A stretch of 64,000 nt of DNA. It comes from Botrytis cinerea B05.10 (Eukaryota; Ascomycota; Leotiomycetes; Helotiales; Sclerotiniaceae). The notes beneath the pieces were generated by a model, which worked only from the letters and a program-made list of their open reading frames with translations, had not been told where the DNA came from and did no database searches. Shown here piece by piece: positions 37,605-49,357 of the stretch. The number at the start of each line of letters is the position of its first letter. Positions within the stretch are counted from its first letter, which is position 1. Location of the stretch: contig NC_037311.1 of the NCBI RefSeq assembly GCF_000143535.2, forward strand, positions 2,108,001 through 2,172,000. Reading direction: 5' to 3'. Position numbers and translations under genes: made by a program.

Positions 37605-38268
37605 ATTCACAAGCACGAAATCTTATGTTTGCTCAGAAAAGGATGTCACTTCGACAACTAAGATTCAAGACGACGACTAAAAAACGATGTGTTGCACGCA
37701 CGTGAAAAGCTCGTGAGAAAATATTTTAGTGGGGCATGTGGTGGGGAAAGTACGATGGCGCTTTCCCCTCCGTACGAATCGATCGCAACCTATTCAATAC
37801 AACATTTTCTTTCCGAAACTATGTAATGATAGAATGTGATGTAAGGAAACTAAGTGTTGTTTTGTGATTGTAGTTGTTAGCAACTTCATGATATTTAACA
37901 ATGTACGAGGCTTACTGTGGTTTAGGGGTGGGAAAAGGAGCACAAACGAAAGAAATCGTAAATCGCCAACATCAATCTGAAATGCTTCTGTCGTTTATCA
38001 CATGGTTCATACCCTAAGGTCATTTCGATATTGGACTATAATTCGATAGCTAGTCTCCAAGTAGAGAATCCCGTTTCAGCTGCAAATAGCCGGCTTGATT
38101 TAACATCTTTCCCGTGCGGAGCAAGTGTAGCTATACTCGGGTGTATGAGAATAGCTTTCATACATCAAATTTACTTTGTAACTGCCACGATGTTCAGACA
38201 TCAACATCCATTTATAACAAGAGGTACCCCAAAAACCCAAGATACAACAACGAAAATAACTGGAAGAT
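37605..38268. other. Intergenic stretch upstream of the RSA3-like gene
   Basis: Roughly 660 bases. No supported gene; a 90-codon plus-strand frame (38031-38303) overlaps the 3' end of the disrupted gene and looks random. Confidence 0.5.
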
Positions 38269-40101
38269 CTATGCAGTCACCTTTGCTAACTTTGCCAACT
38301 TAAGGCTGTGTGTTTGAGAATCGATTGACTCCACCAGCAAGAGTGAAGCAACATAGTTCTTGAGGAACGCTGCTACGATAGATCTAAGAGCTGTTTGGTC
38401 CGATTCCTTTAGATGAGAATAGATCTCTTCCGCTGTCAAAAACAAGAACAAACTGGTGGCAAGATGAGTTTCCACGCTCTCACATCTTACCGTGGCCTCT
38501 CCTAGATCCATCATCAGGCGCGTGAGAGACTTGTAGATCTTTTGAGGGCCCACGCATTCGGCTTTAATCTCAGGCATCTCCAAGTTATTTGCAACTGCGG
38601 CCACCGCATCACACATTGTTCTCATTGTCTTTGGGTCAATTAAGCCATTCTCTGTGAACGAACTAGTATATAGTTGAGGGACCCAAGGCATGAGTAGTTC
38701 AATCAAAGGCTTAATTTTTCTCTCGCTCACAATCTTGCGTGCTGGTTTTCGTATCTCTTCATGGCCATCTTGATAGAGAAGCATTTGCAGCAGGCCGCAT
38801 TTGTCATACATCATGATAGCGGCATATTCCTCTATGCTGCTGAATTCTGCACCGGAAAGAATGAGTTTGCGATCGTACTTGTACTTCAACAGGGTTGGTG
38901 CATCCACAACAGTGTCGCGCCATGCCGAAATTTTTTCGCCCTTAAGCTCAAGGGGATCGAGTTCGAGAATAGTGTTCGGATGAGTTGATTTGAATAGATG
39001 GTCAAGCTTTTCTTCGATGCGTGGAGATTCGCTTGAGAGGATATCCAGGAACTCCTCCATTGAATTCTTATCTTAGTGACCGAACAAGGACTCGACAAAA
39101 TTCTTTTTACGGCCAACGGGTTCTGGAAGCTCAGCATTATTTCCTGGATGTGTCTTGGAGAGGTGAAAAGCAGTAGTGATGTAGCTTCTTGCGTTGCCTG
39201 TAGAAGTACGATAACGATGGTGAAAAACTGCTGCCGCTGGGAAGAGAGCAGCTAAGGGCTGTTCGAGGTGACTGCCTCAACGACACGAGCTCGACCATGA
39301 CTGGGGGGGGGGGGGGGGGGGGGGGGGGGGTTGGAAAGTCGAAAAGCTTGTCGATAGCCTTATGGCTTGTAGATAAACTGTCTCTTTCGGTGGACCATGG
39401 TAGCCCATCGTTACTGGTAAGAATATCACGATTGCCTTTGTAAGTCAAGGGTAAGAAAGTGAAGTTCTGACCAGATGGGTCCTTGACCTGGCCACATTGC
39501 CAGTTCAACAGAACCTTGTATTCCTCCTTGAAAGGTGTGTTATCAACATACAACGTATTGTCCTGGGCATTGATTGCGATCGGATCAGTATTTCTGCCTC
39601 GGGACTCTTGAATGCGGATTGCGCCTCCCATAAGGTAAGCAGTGATGGCAATAATGAGAGGGTGTGCAAAGACATCAACATAGTTTTCTCCCATGATGAA
39701 CTCGTTTTGCACGGCCATGCTGACGAAAGAGTGCACGAAAGTATTGTTACCCGCTGCTTCTTGAACTTTGTCGTAGGCTTCGACAAGTTTCTCGAAAAAA
39801 GCAGGATAAACGAGACCACCGAAGAGTGTGGCGTCGTCGGATTCCAACATATTTACCGCTTCCAGAAACCTAGCTTCTGTTTCTTCATTTTTCCATGCTT
39901 TATGAAGAGCCCGAAGCAACTTGACGCGAAAGTCAATCTTTTCAGCATTCGGAATGCTTTGACGGTGCTGGACGGTGTTCAGGTTTAATCCTGGAACTGC
40001 AGCATGTCCATTTGCTCGTTAAGCAAAGGAACTTGGTGTTCAAGAGGATTTTCAAGGATCGATTTATTATTAATGAACTGTACCTCTCCTAGACTGCCCA
40101 T
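38269..40101 (-). pseudogene. Disrupted fungal gene, PhyH (phytanoyl-CoA dioxygenase)-like N-terminal part
   Basis: A long minus-strand gene with conserved-looking protein in successive frames. From 40101 the first frame (MGSLGEVQFINN...) must shift near 40011-40016 to continue. The main block (39331-39919) contains IAINAQDNTLYVDNTPFKEE, KVLLNWQCGQVKD and FTFLPLTYKGNRDIL, resembling fungal PhyH-superfamily proteins. A 28-base run (39303-39330; C on this strand) breaks the frame, then another shift near 39264-39270 leads to LFPAAAVFHHRYRTSTGNARS. A TAA at 39073-39075 separates this from the last in-frame block (38269-39060), which contains LELDPLELKGEKISAW and KYKYDRKLILSGAEF and is mostly helical. 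The tract length could be an assembly error, but three further lesions argue for real decay. Function is not known; the family resemblance is tentative. Confidence 0.65.
39303..39330 (+). repeat. Poly-G tract (28 G) inside the disrupted gene
   Basis: Twenty-eight consecutive G's on the plus strand (a Pro run on the coding strand). Its length is one base off multiples that would join the flanking conserved frames. Confidence 0.92.
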
Positions 40102-40956
40102 GTTGAAGTGAATTGAAGGATTTCTGTCTGTTGTATCAACGGAGTGAATGAGTATTGATAATAAAATTTCCTCAGAGTGCTAACAAATTTATGTCAGATG
40201 AAGACAATGAGTCTGATCATTCGAGGTTCTTGTGATACCGATGCTCCATGTAAGAGCTCTAGTAAGCCTTACAGAGATCTAAAAGCTCCATTTCGCAGGA
40301 GCTATATTACATTTGACCCACAGTAATGATAAGCTTTCCGAATATCCATTTCGATTTGGCATGTATTGGTATTGTTTTTATGAAGGACCTGAAGCTACCG
40401 GAGGTAATGCATATTATCCGCAATCTCGGGTCTCCTCCAAGAACCTTTGGATGCCACAGAAGAACTAGGAAACAGTTATTTTCATATGCACTTCTGTTCT
40501 CCCTTGTTGCGCTCCTTCATCCGAAACTTCTTCGGTGGTGTCACGGTTTTATGGCATAGCTATATAAACACCTTAGGTATTCGTATCTTACATAGTTCAT
40601 GTTCTTTTGACCCTTTCTATCCTTCTTATAGAATGACATAGATTTAACCCAATGTTTACCTCTTAAAATGTATTAGGTGGTGGCTGCGAATTATTTGCCA
40701 AGTCATCGCGCGAAGTCACTCTAAAAACTGCTTCTGACATGTTGAGGCGCCCTTAAGTTGAGCTAGTAGAGTCTGAGTCTGGATATAGTTCTGGATAAAT
40801 AACCATCATATCATAAGCTGATATACTAAAAGATTTGACAACATCCTAATTATTAATTCAGTTCAAAAAGTTATTGAATAATTAATCCATATCTCGATAC
40901 CAAGGAAACAAGTGCTTTGTCTTGATGGATGGTTTCTTTCTCCAGGACAAGTATAT

Positions 40957-40974
40957 CCCCCCCCCCCCCCCCCC
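40957..40974 (+). repeat. Poly-C tract (18 C)
   Basis: An uninterrupted run of 18 C between TATAT and GACTAA in non-coding sequence. Confidence 0.9.
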
Positions 40975-41279
40975 GACTAACAACTAATCAGCCAATAACG
41001 AGAGCGGAATATTTCAAATGATTCTGTCGGTATTGAGATTACATAGCGACTGATTACCGTGGCCTTCAATCCTTCAGCCGCTATATCTAGTTCGATAATC
41101 GACACTAGAACAATAGAGAGCACCGGTTTAGCTACTTTAACGCTTTTTTTCTTCGACGAACAACAAGAATAACAACCCCATCACCACCTTTACTCTACTT
41201 CTGAAAATCATTGGCAGTACTTTTGTGAGCTCTCGGGGTTTGAATATCGCCTATAAGCCCCCAAAAAACAGAGTTCATC

Positions 41280-41840
41280 AGAGAAAAGGTCGATAAACTT
41301 AACCCAATTAGACTAAATTAGTGGGTAATAAGAAAAGATCTATAGACCTGACTAGAGTCTAAGCTGTTACAAGGCTGGTACAAGGCTGATGTAGCTGAAT
41401 AAGATAACAGAAAGTGATAGAAGAATTGGGGAACGAATCAAGATAGTATTGTAAGACAATTAAATTAACAATACATATGCTCAGAGGCTACCTGGGCACA
41501 TGATTAGTTCCGGTAAGTCATCGTCTTCGAGCTATATTTATATTAACTTATTTATTAATTGTATAACCAGAGTACAGACGGCTTAGAGGCTACTATATAG
41601 GGTCTAATTGTTAATGTTGTATACTATTTAGGGAGCTGAGTTATGTACAGGAAGAAGCAATCCTTACCTAGGCAGGTACCTACACAACGAACTACAAGCC
41701 TAGCGCACTCGCTAAATTTTACTATATGACTTAATGTCATTCACTACCTAGGTTCTGTTTATACATTTACTTCATTATTATATGACGTAGGTTATATTAT
41801 TCATTAATTACTTAGAAGTATATCTCGAAATCAAAATCCA
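41280..41840. mobile_element. Possible degenerate transposon/LTR relic
   Basis: The block differs from its surroundings in being rich in TA steps and TTAATTA words. It also has near-duplicate words (CAAGGCTGGTACAAGGCTG around 41370-41390, CCTAGGCAGGTACCTA near 41665-41685). No reverse transcriptase or transposase text survives, and I cannot define ends. The call rests only on composition. Confidence 0.25.
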
Positions 41841-42465
41841 TTTCGACTACGAATAGGCAATGATGGGAGCTGAAACGTGACAACCAGGACTACGCGCAGG
41901 TATATACTCTAATTCTGGCCTCGCTACCTTTGGTCTGTGGTGGACCAACCAGATCATTTCGCATATACAATTCAACCTTAAATGGTAAGGCAGCGAGATA
42001 TAAAAAAATTAGACCATGTATACTTCCGTACATATACATAGTTGTTCATGATGGAGAAAGACGCGTCCAAAAGGCACGACAGGTCGCCCAAACAATTCAA
42101 ATTTCTGCATGCTTACACTTGAAACGCATAGTCTTCGATTCGCATCTGGTTACCAAGCCATAAGCTGCCAGGGGATGTGTACAAAATAAGTGGATCCGAG
42201 CTGCACGATTACTTTCATAGCATTTAATGAGGTTTCAAAGCTTATCTGGTAAGCGGGGAGAGCACTCTGTAGTATTGAGGCGGAACATAAGAATGCTTAA
42301 CCAGTTTGAGATTCGTACTACATCAACCAAAAAATTTGCTATCTGGAATCATTCAAGCATTCTCCAGTCGAAAAGCTCCTCTGGAGCGCTTTACCCTTAG
42401 TATCTTTATCTTCTTCTTCATCGTCAGGTCAAAAGTTGGTTGAGTACAAGGAATCTTTGCCTGTC

Positions 42466-45400
42466 ATGAATTTCTTTCGGCACAAGAATGCGTTGCGTTT
42501 TGAACCTAGTTTTATGAGGTACTTATCGCAAGACGATGTTGTGAAGCATACAGATGTGGTTAATGTTATATCTGCGATATTTGCGGTAATATTCATATTG
42601 TGCTTGCCTGCCAGGATTTGGCAGCTGCGTGCTTCTCGCGCGAAAAACTTCTTGAGATGGCAAGGACGCTCGAAAGCAGTCAGTACCCCTATCCTTTCCA
42701 TAAATTAATAAACAATATCAATGATAATCACAGGCCCTTGCGATACTGCTGTCTTTTATTCTGCTGACCTATGTTGTCGCCGTAAATGTGAAGCATGAAT
42801 TCATTTTCATCGTCTCTCTTTTAACTTCATCGGGTGCTGCATTTGGAATGAGCCTGCTTTTGGTGCTTGAGAACAAGCGGTCTCCAAAGCCTTCAGATTT
42901 GGCTGTTCTTTATCTTCTGCCATCAATCATATGCGATGTTCTTCTTCTTACAATGCCACCGAAAATTCAGGCATTGTCTACAGCCTCACAGCCATTACTT
43001 GCTCGATGTGTCTTGCACTCAGCCATCTTAGTATTCGAGAGTTGTGATAAACGCCCTTCACTTGGCAGCTCTAGCAATCTACAATCCCCAGAAGAATCAC
43101 ATGGTGTGCTAGGTAGGGTGCTATACACTTGGATAAACCCCATCTTGTTTCAAGGATATACAAACATCCTCGTTGACCAAGATTTGCCACCTCTCAGTCA
43201 AGATATGAAGCCAGAGTTTATAAGGAAGTCAATGCTTCAAACATGGTCCCTTCGAGGTTAGTCAGAATGCTCAGTGATTATTTCCTTCTTCCTGCTCACG
43301 AAACTAGCCAAGCCAGAAACAAAGTACAGTCTACCTTTGGCGTTGATGAAATGCTTGAAGCATCCGTTCTTGGCTGCTGTCATGCCACGACTATTCTTGA
43401 TTGTTTTTCGGTATTCTCAACCTCTACTAATAAAAGAGTCCATCAAATATGTCGTTACATATCCTACCGAGGAAGAAAGTAGCCGCGGGTTTTGGCTTGT
43501 GGTATCAGCCGTGGCTATCTACATTTGCCTTGCTGTAAGAGCTAGTCTCTGTTCTCCTGACAAACGCTAATTCGCTCAGTTATCAACAGCTGTGTACCAG
43601 CACCGCATAAACAGACTGAAGCTTATTACTAGAGGTGCCCTTGTGGGGTTGATTCATGAAAAGACCATGGAGTCTCCTAGCATTGCTTATGACAATGGCG
43701 AGGCTACCACGCTTATGAGTACAGATGCAGATAGTCTAGATGGGATCGCCGAAATGGTTCACGAGATATGGGCTCAGGTTATTGAAGTTTTCATAGGTGT
43801 AGGGCTTCTCGCTATTCAAGTTGGCTGGATCTGGCCTCTGCCGCTTTTTCTTATTTACTGTCGGTATTTCAATCCAATCACTTGATATGATTCTAAGTTT
43901 AGTAGTATGTTCACATATGAGTCGATTCGTTGCCAAGAATTTACGACCTCGTCAAAAAGCTTGGAATGTAGCAACACAAAATCGTATAGGAGCCACCAGT
44001 TCATTTATAAGTTCCATGAAGATCATTAAGATGATTGGGCTCCAACATAATCTTACCCGCCGAGTGCAGCAGCTTCGGAAAGAAGAGTTGTGGGTGGCCT
44101 CGAAGCTTCGATGGGTCATGGTCTATTATAACGCATCTGGTTAGTCAACAGTGGCGTATAAATCCTAATAATCACATTATAATAACAAGAATATAGCTAA
44201 CGCACTGGGAATATTTTCCCCAGCGATTACGCTGGCTCTATTTGCTGTTATATCGCAGGCTAATGGATTCAAGCTTAATCCAACGACTGCATTCCCAACC
44301 ATGGCAATCTTGAGCATGATTACCCACCCAGCTAATATGGTCATGACAATTGTACCGCGTGTAGTGGCAGCATTTGCTGGGTTTGAAAGAATTCAGTCAT
44401 TCTTGCTTCGCCCATCTTTGCAAAACAATCGTGGAGTTTTGCCGAGACTTACTCAAAATGAAGTGGCATCCAGCCACCCCACAAATCTCAATCTCGCAGT
44501 TCAAATTCAGCAGTTGAGAATCGGTGATAAGCAGGTAATTCTTGATGATATCAACATTGAAGTGCACGCAACATCTTTCATTATAATCTCGGGTCCTACC
44601 GGTAGCGGTAAATCTACTTTATTGCGCACTATAATTGGAGAAGTAATACCTACCCGGGGGTCAATCTATTTATCAACAAGAAAGATAGCATACTGTTCTC
44701 AACGACCTTGGCTACCAAGCGGTAGTATTAGAGAGGTTATTTACGGTGCTAATGATATTGATGGTGCTATTAACCAAGACAATGAGGAATGGTACAATAC
44801 CGTTACAGAAATGTGTTGCCTCACTCATGATTTCGATACCTTACCAGATGGAGATCAGACACAGATTGGTAGCAGAGGACTTAATTTGTCTGGAGGTCAA
44901 AGACAGCGTGTGGTATGTTCCCGAAAACGAAAAGGTAGATGTGCACCAAACTAACAACAGTAGACACTAGCACGCGCATTATTCTCAAGGTCGGACATAT
45001 TATTGCTAGATGATACATTTAGCGGATTAGATGGGGATACTGAGCAAACCATATTTGATAACTTATTTGGGTCCCATGGTCTAACAAAGCGGTTAAAGAT
45101 TACTGTCATACTAGTTTCTAATTCTAGTGAGTTACCCTTGCCCTTAGGTCGAAACATTATCTTACTGTAGAATAGCCCAGTACTTTCAATCGGCAGATCA
45201 TGTCGTTGTTCTGGGGGACCATGGAATCATAGATCAAGGTGACTGGCAAAGTATCAAAATCAAAGCTGGGTCTATAGCAAAGTTCTCGTCTGGAAACAAC
45301 ATCAAAGATAACGCCGCAGTGGTAGCAGCTTTTGCAAAACTTAGCGCCCAGGTTCGAGCAAAAGACGAAGCTGAAATTGATCTTGCGAGACAGAGCGGAG

Positions 45401-47567
45401 ACTCGGCCCTTTATGGTAAGCTTTCTCCTTCAGTATTTTTGAGAATGAATTGATGTGAGTATAGGATACTATCTGAACTTTGTCGGCTCGAAGAACTTTT
45501 TTCTCCTCATCGCCTGCACAGGAACATATGCTTTCTTCATCACCATCCCCCAATACTACTTGCAGTTTTGGACCGAGTCAAGTAGTGGAAATACCCTGTT
45601 TTGGGTCCTTGGATTTTTGTTTCTGTCATTCATGGCGTGGATCACGACAAGTATTCAGATGTTGTATGCTCCTTGCAAACTCCTCTAAACTTATGGTTAT
45701 TGAATACGCTCTAGGGTCGTTCTGATACGATTGGCATCGCAATCTGGATCTCGAATACATGAACGGCTTTTACATATCGTAACGAGGTCAGTGCCTTTTC
45801 TTTTCAGATCTAGAGAAGATGGCAGTATAATATAGGAGAGACTGACAATTATCAGCGCATCTTTATCATTTTTCTCCCAGACCGGCAATGGTTCCATCTT
45901 GAATAGGTTCAGTCAAGACATCCAGCTAGTGGACAAGCAATTGCCACCAGCCCTTCAAACAATCATAACTCGTAAGATTATTATTTAAATCTCGATCCAC
46001 AAATAATCTGAAGGACTCTAACACATGCAGAAATCTTCAAGCTCTTGATGCAAGTCATACTACTTTTCGTCGCCCAGAAATGGCTCACAGTATCCCTACC
46101 AGCTTGTATGCTTATTGTCTATGTCGTTCAAAAAGTCTATCTCCGCACCTCTAGACAACTTCGTTTCCTAGAGCTAGAGGCTAGGGCAGGGGTTTTCTCA
46201 AGCTTCTTAGAATCGGTATGTATGGCATTTGAATAACGAATATTTCTCTTTCTGATAATCTTAGGTCGAGGGTCTCGAAACAATACGCTCATTTGGCTGG
46301 TCGAGTGCAGTAATAGAGGACAATATCACAAGTGTGGACAACGCTCAACGACCCGAATTTCTCCTTTTGTGTCTCCAGAGATGGCTAAATATCGTCCTGG
46401 ATCTTCTAGCAGCTACTGTCGCCACCAGTGTTATCGCTTTAGCTGTCGTATATCGCGATCGTGTCAGTGGTGCGCAAGTGGGAATCGCGCTCAATGTTAT
46501 GCTCGTGGCAAACACAACCTTACTGAAACTCGTAGAGAGCTGGACGACATTAGAAATTTCTCTTGGGGCAATTGCTCGCTTGAGAACACTTGAAAATATG
46601 ACACCTCTTGAGGGTGGTATGGCTCAGACCTTGGAACCTGTGGAATCTTGGCCGTCGAAAGGAAATGTTGAGTTTAAGAACATCACTGCATCTTACCTGT
46701 ATGTAACCACAGGGAGACTTTTAATCTGCTATCTAACAAGAACAATATTTAGACCCGGCTCAACAGCTCTCAAAAACTTAAGCCTGAACATCACCTCAGG
46801 CCAGAAAATCATCGTCTGTGGACGTACAGGCAGGTGTGTGATTCCGCTCCACGCATTCAACACACGCTAACTTTTAAATCAGTGGCAAAAGTACTCTCCT
46901 ATTGACACTCCTCCGACTTCTGGAATTACAATCTGGTCAGATCATACTAGACGACGTTGACATCAAGAAAGTCGGGCTTGATATTCTGCGACAACGTTGC
47001 TTCATCACCGTCTCGCAAGATCCACTGCTTCTATCAAATGAAACCTTACGATTCAATCTAGACCCAGACGGCTCCACGTCGAACGAAACTTTAATCGCCT
47101 CACTAAAAAGAACAGAGCTCTGGTTCTTCCTCCAAGGAGCAACCGAAACAGACGACATCTCAGGACCCGCATCGGACAACACACCACACAACCCCCACAC
47201 CATTCTCGACAAACCTCTCTCCTCATTCCCAGAACTATCCGTCGGCCAAAGCCAACTCCTCGCGCTCTGTCGCGCTCTCGTCAAAGCCCAGACGGCTCAG
47301 CACGCGGGTCGCAAACCCATCGTGTTGTTAGACGAAGTGACTTCTTCTCTCGACTCCGTGACCGAATCAATCATACATGGTATTATCGACGACGAGTTTA
47401 CCCAGAAAGGACACACGGTGATATGCGTTGCACATCGCATCGAAGCGTTAGCAAAACATACAGAGCCGGGGAGGGTAGCGGTGGTATTGTTGAGTAATGG
47501 GAGATTGCAAGAAGTGATTACGGACTTGAATTCGGGGACATGGGAAAGGCTTGGGAGATTAGATTGA
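42466..47567 (+). CDS. Full-length ABC transporter, ABCC/MRP subfamily
   Basis: Fifteen exons give about 1,456 residues, the usual ABCC size: 42466-42678, 42734-43256, 43308-43534, 43580-43859, 43903-44139, 44197-44912, 44964-45126, 45176-45415, 45465-45663, 45715-45786, 45856-45971, 46031-46215, 46265-46698, 46753-46833, 46883-47567. The order is TMD0, TMD1, NBD1, TMD2, NBD2. TMD1 has the family text SRFVAKNLRPRQKAWNVATQNRI. NBD1 has Walker A GPTGSGKST (about residue 626), signature LSGGQRQRV and Walker B ILLLDDTFSGLD, with Asp at the catalytic-Glu position as in many ABCC NBD1s. NBD2 has Walker A RTGSGKST, signature LSVGQSQ, Walker B VLLDEVTSSLD and H-loop VAHR. Such pumps export glutathione conjugates, toxic compounds or metabolites at the plasma membrane or vacuole; the substrate is unknown. 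The ATG at 42466 is the first in the frame, but a 5' exon is possible. Confidence 0.9.
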
Positions 47568-49357
47568 ATGGCTTTTCTTTCACTATCTATGATGCGTGAA
47601 ATCAGAAGAAATTCTTTTCGCTGCTTTGCTGAAAAAACAAACAAACAGATGAGCGATTAGACCACCAGTGAGTATACAGACTGACAGAACGCTACGAAAA
47701 TGGTCTTGGGAAAATCTCTCGACATATTGATCCATATATCTTAGGAGTTATTACAATAAATTACTAGAGATTGAACAATTAAAATTATAAAAAAAAGAGA
47801 TTTTAATATCCAACAATCGAAGGATAAAGTTGTGAAAAATTTCAAAAGTCGAGAAGTGTCCCATCAATCCATACACTCACTTCACTGGTGGACTTTATAT
47901 ACTACTCAACTAGCAAGTAGCATCTCTCACCACGTCCTCTCTTCCGTCAACACACATCTCGTCTCAATCCAAAAACTGGTCGAGATCTAGATCTAGATCG
48001 CAATAGAAACATTCTTTCCTATCCTACCACATCACATATCTATATTCCTCTTCCTCTTCCTCTTCCTCTTCCTCTTCCTCTTCCTCTTCCTCTTCCTCTT
48101 CCTCTTCCTCTTCCTCTTCCTCTTCCTCTTCCTCTTCCTCTTCCTCTTCCTCTTCCTCTTCCTCTTCCTCTTCCTCTTCCTCTTCCTCTTCCTCTTCCTC
48201 TTCCTCTTCCTCTTCCTCTTCCTCTTCCTCTTCCTCTTCCTCTTCCTCTTCCTCTTCCTCTTCCTCTTCCTCTTCCTCTTCCTCTTCCTCTTCCTCTTCC
48301 TCTTCCTCTTCCTCTTCCTCTTCCTCCTCCTCCCCAAGAAAGATCCCTCCTCCCTCATCCCTCATCCCTCATCCAACAATCCGCGCACCCCCTTACATGT
48401 AAACAGCCCATAAATTCGCACCACCACCTCCACACATTTTCCAAGCGACGCCGAGATTGCTATATGACACCGTGAAAAAAAAAACCCCCCTCTAGCAAGC
48501 ACCTATTCATCTATCTCTCCACACGCTTCTGCCTCCCCTCAAAACCATACATCATAACAAATACTAAACCATCTCCACCTCTGTCTTTACCTTCTGCACC
48601 ACACCCGAATCCCCCACCCGAATCCCCTCCAAAACCCATCCATCACACAATCAAAATTCGCCAAATACGTAAACCTAACCCTCGCACGTAAACAACGAGT
48701 CTCATGATCATTCTTATCCCTTGCTTTGCTTAGTTCTAGGGTTATCGTCAAACCCTATTACCAACTTCCACAGCAACAGCTAGAATTCCCTCCCCCAAAA
48801 AGCGGGAAAAATCACTGGACAAAAACAAACACAATTTATTAATAACAAAAGATGATTCTGGTATAGTATGCGTATGTGTATATTTGTGTATTGTGTACCC
48901 CAACTGTATATTCAAATTCTTCCTCTCAACTCTCAACTCTCTACTCCGTGCTCACTTCTACCCTCCGCTCTCCTCTCCCACTCCCACTCTCACCACTACT
49001 CCCACTCTCACCACTACTCCCACCCCACTCCCGCCCTTTCCGCTCCCTCTCTACTCTTCATCCCCCAACCACACAATTTCCACAACCAACCAAAAGGAAA
49101 AGTCTATGTTAGGTGCTCAAAATATAAGTTCCCCGAACCCCGTATCCGACAAAGTAACGAACTAAAGCAACGAATCCCACATCGCTATCTCCTTTCCCTT
49201 CTTCTCCCATTCATGCATGTGATGTAATAATGTATGTGTATACGTATCAAGTATCAAGAGTATCAACAAAGAGCCATCTCGTTTCCTTTCGTATCATCCA
49301 AGACCAATCCAGTTATTAGAAAGAAAGAGAAAAGATATCTCATTCGGAGCATGCATT
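47568..49357. other. Low-complexity intergenic region with hexamer microsatellite
   Basis: About 1.8 kb between convergent genes. It is dominated by pyrimidine-rich sequence and the TCTTCC repeat; many frames here are artefacts of that repeat. No gene is supported. Confidence 0.55.
48043..48327 (+). repeat. TCTTCC hexanucleotide microsatellite, about 47 copies
   Basis: A nearly perfect (TCTTCC)n tract of about 285 bases. The six lines from 48061 to 48300 contain no visible interruption. It ends in CTCCTCCTCC. On the minus strand it would read as poly-Glu or Lys-Arg; these frames are repeat artefacts. Confidence 0.97.

Larger units (their letters stand above)
40102..42465. other. Intergenic region with AT-rich block and poly-C run
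   Basis: About 2.4 kb between the disrupted gene and the ABC transporter. It holds an 18-base C run (40957-40974) and, from about 41440 to 41830, a TA-rich block with many short TTAATT and TATTAT words. No intact ORF is supported. Confidence 0.5.

Noticed and set aside
43864..43897. A 34-nt intron in the ABC transporter
   Set aside because: Too short for fungal splicing; an alternative 43-nt intron (43860-43902) joins the family sequence equally well and is preferred.
48024..48365. Long poly-Glu and Lys-Arg open frames on the minus strand
   Set aside because: They are produced entirely by the TCTTCC microsatellite; no flanking protein sequence or splice joins support a gene.
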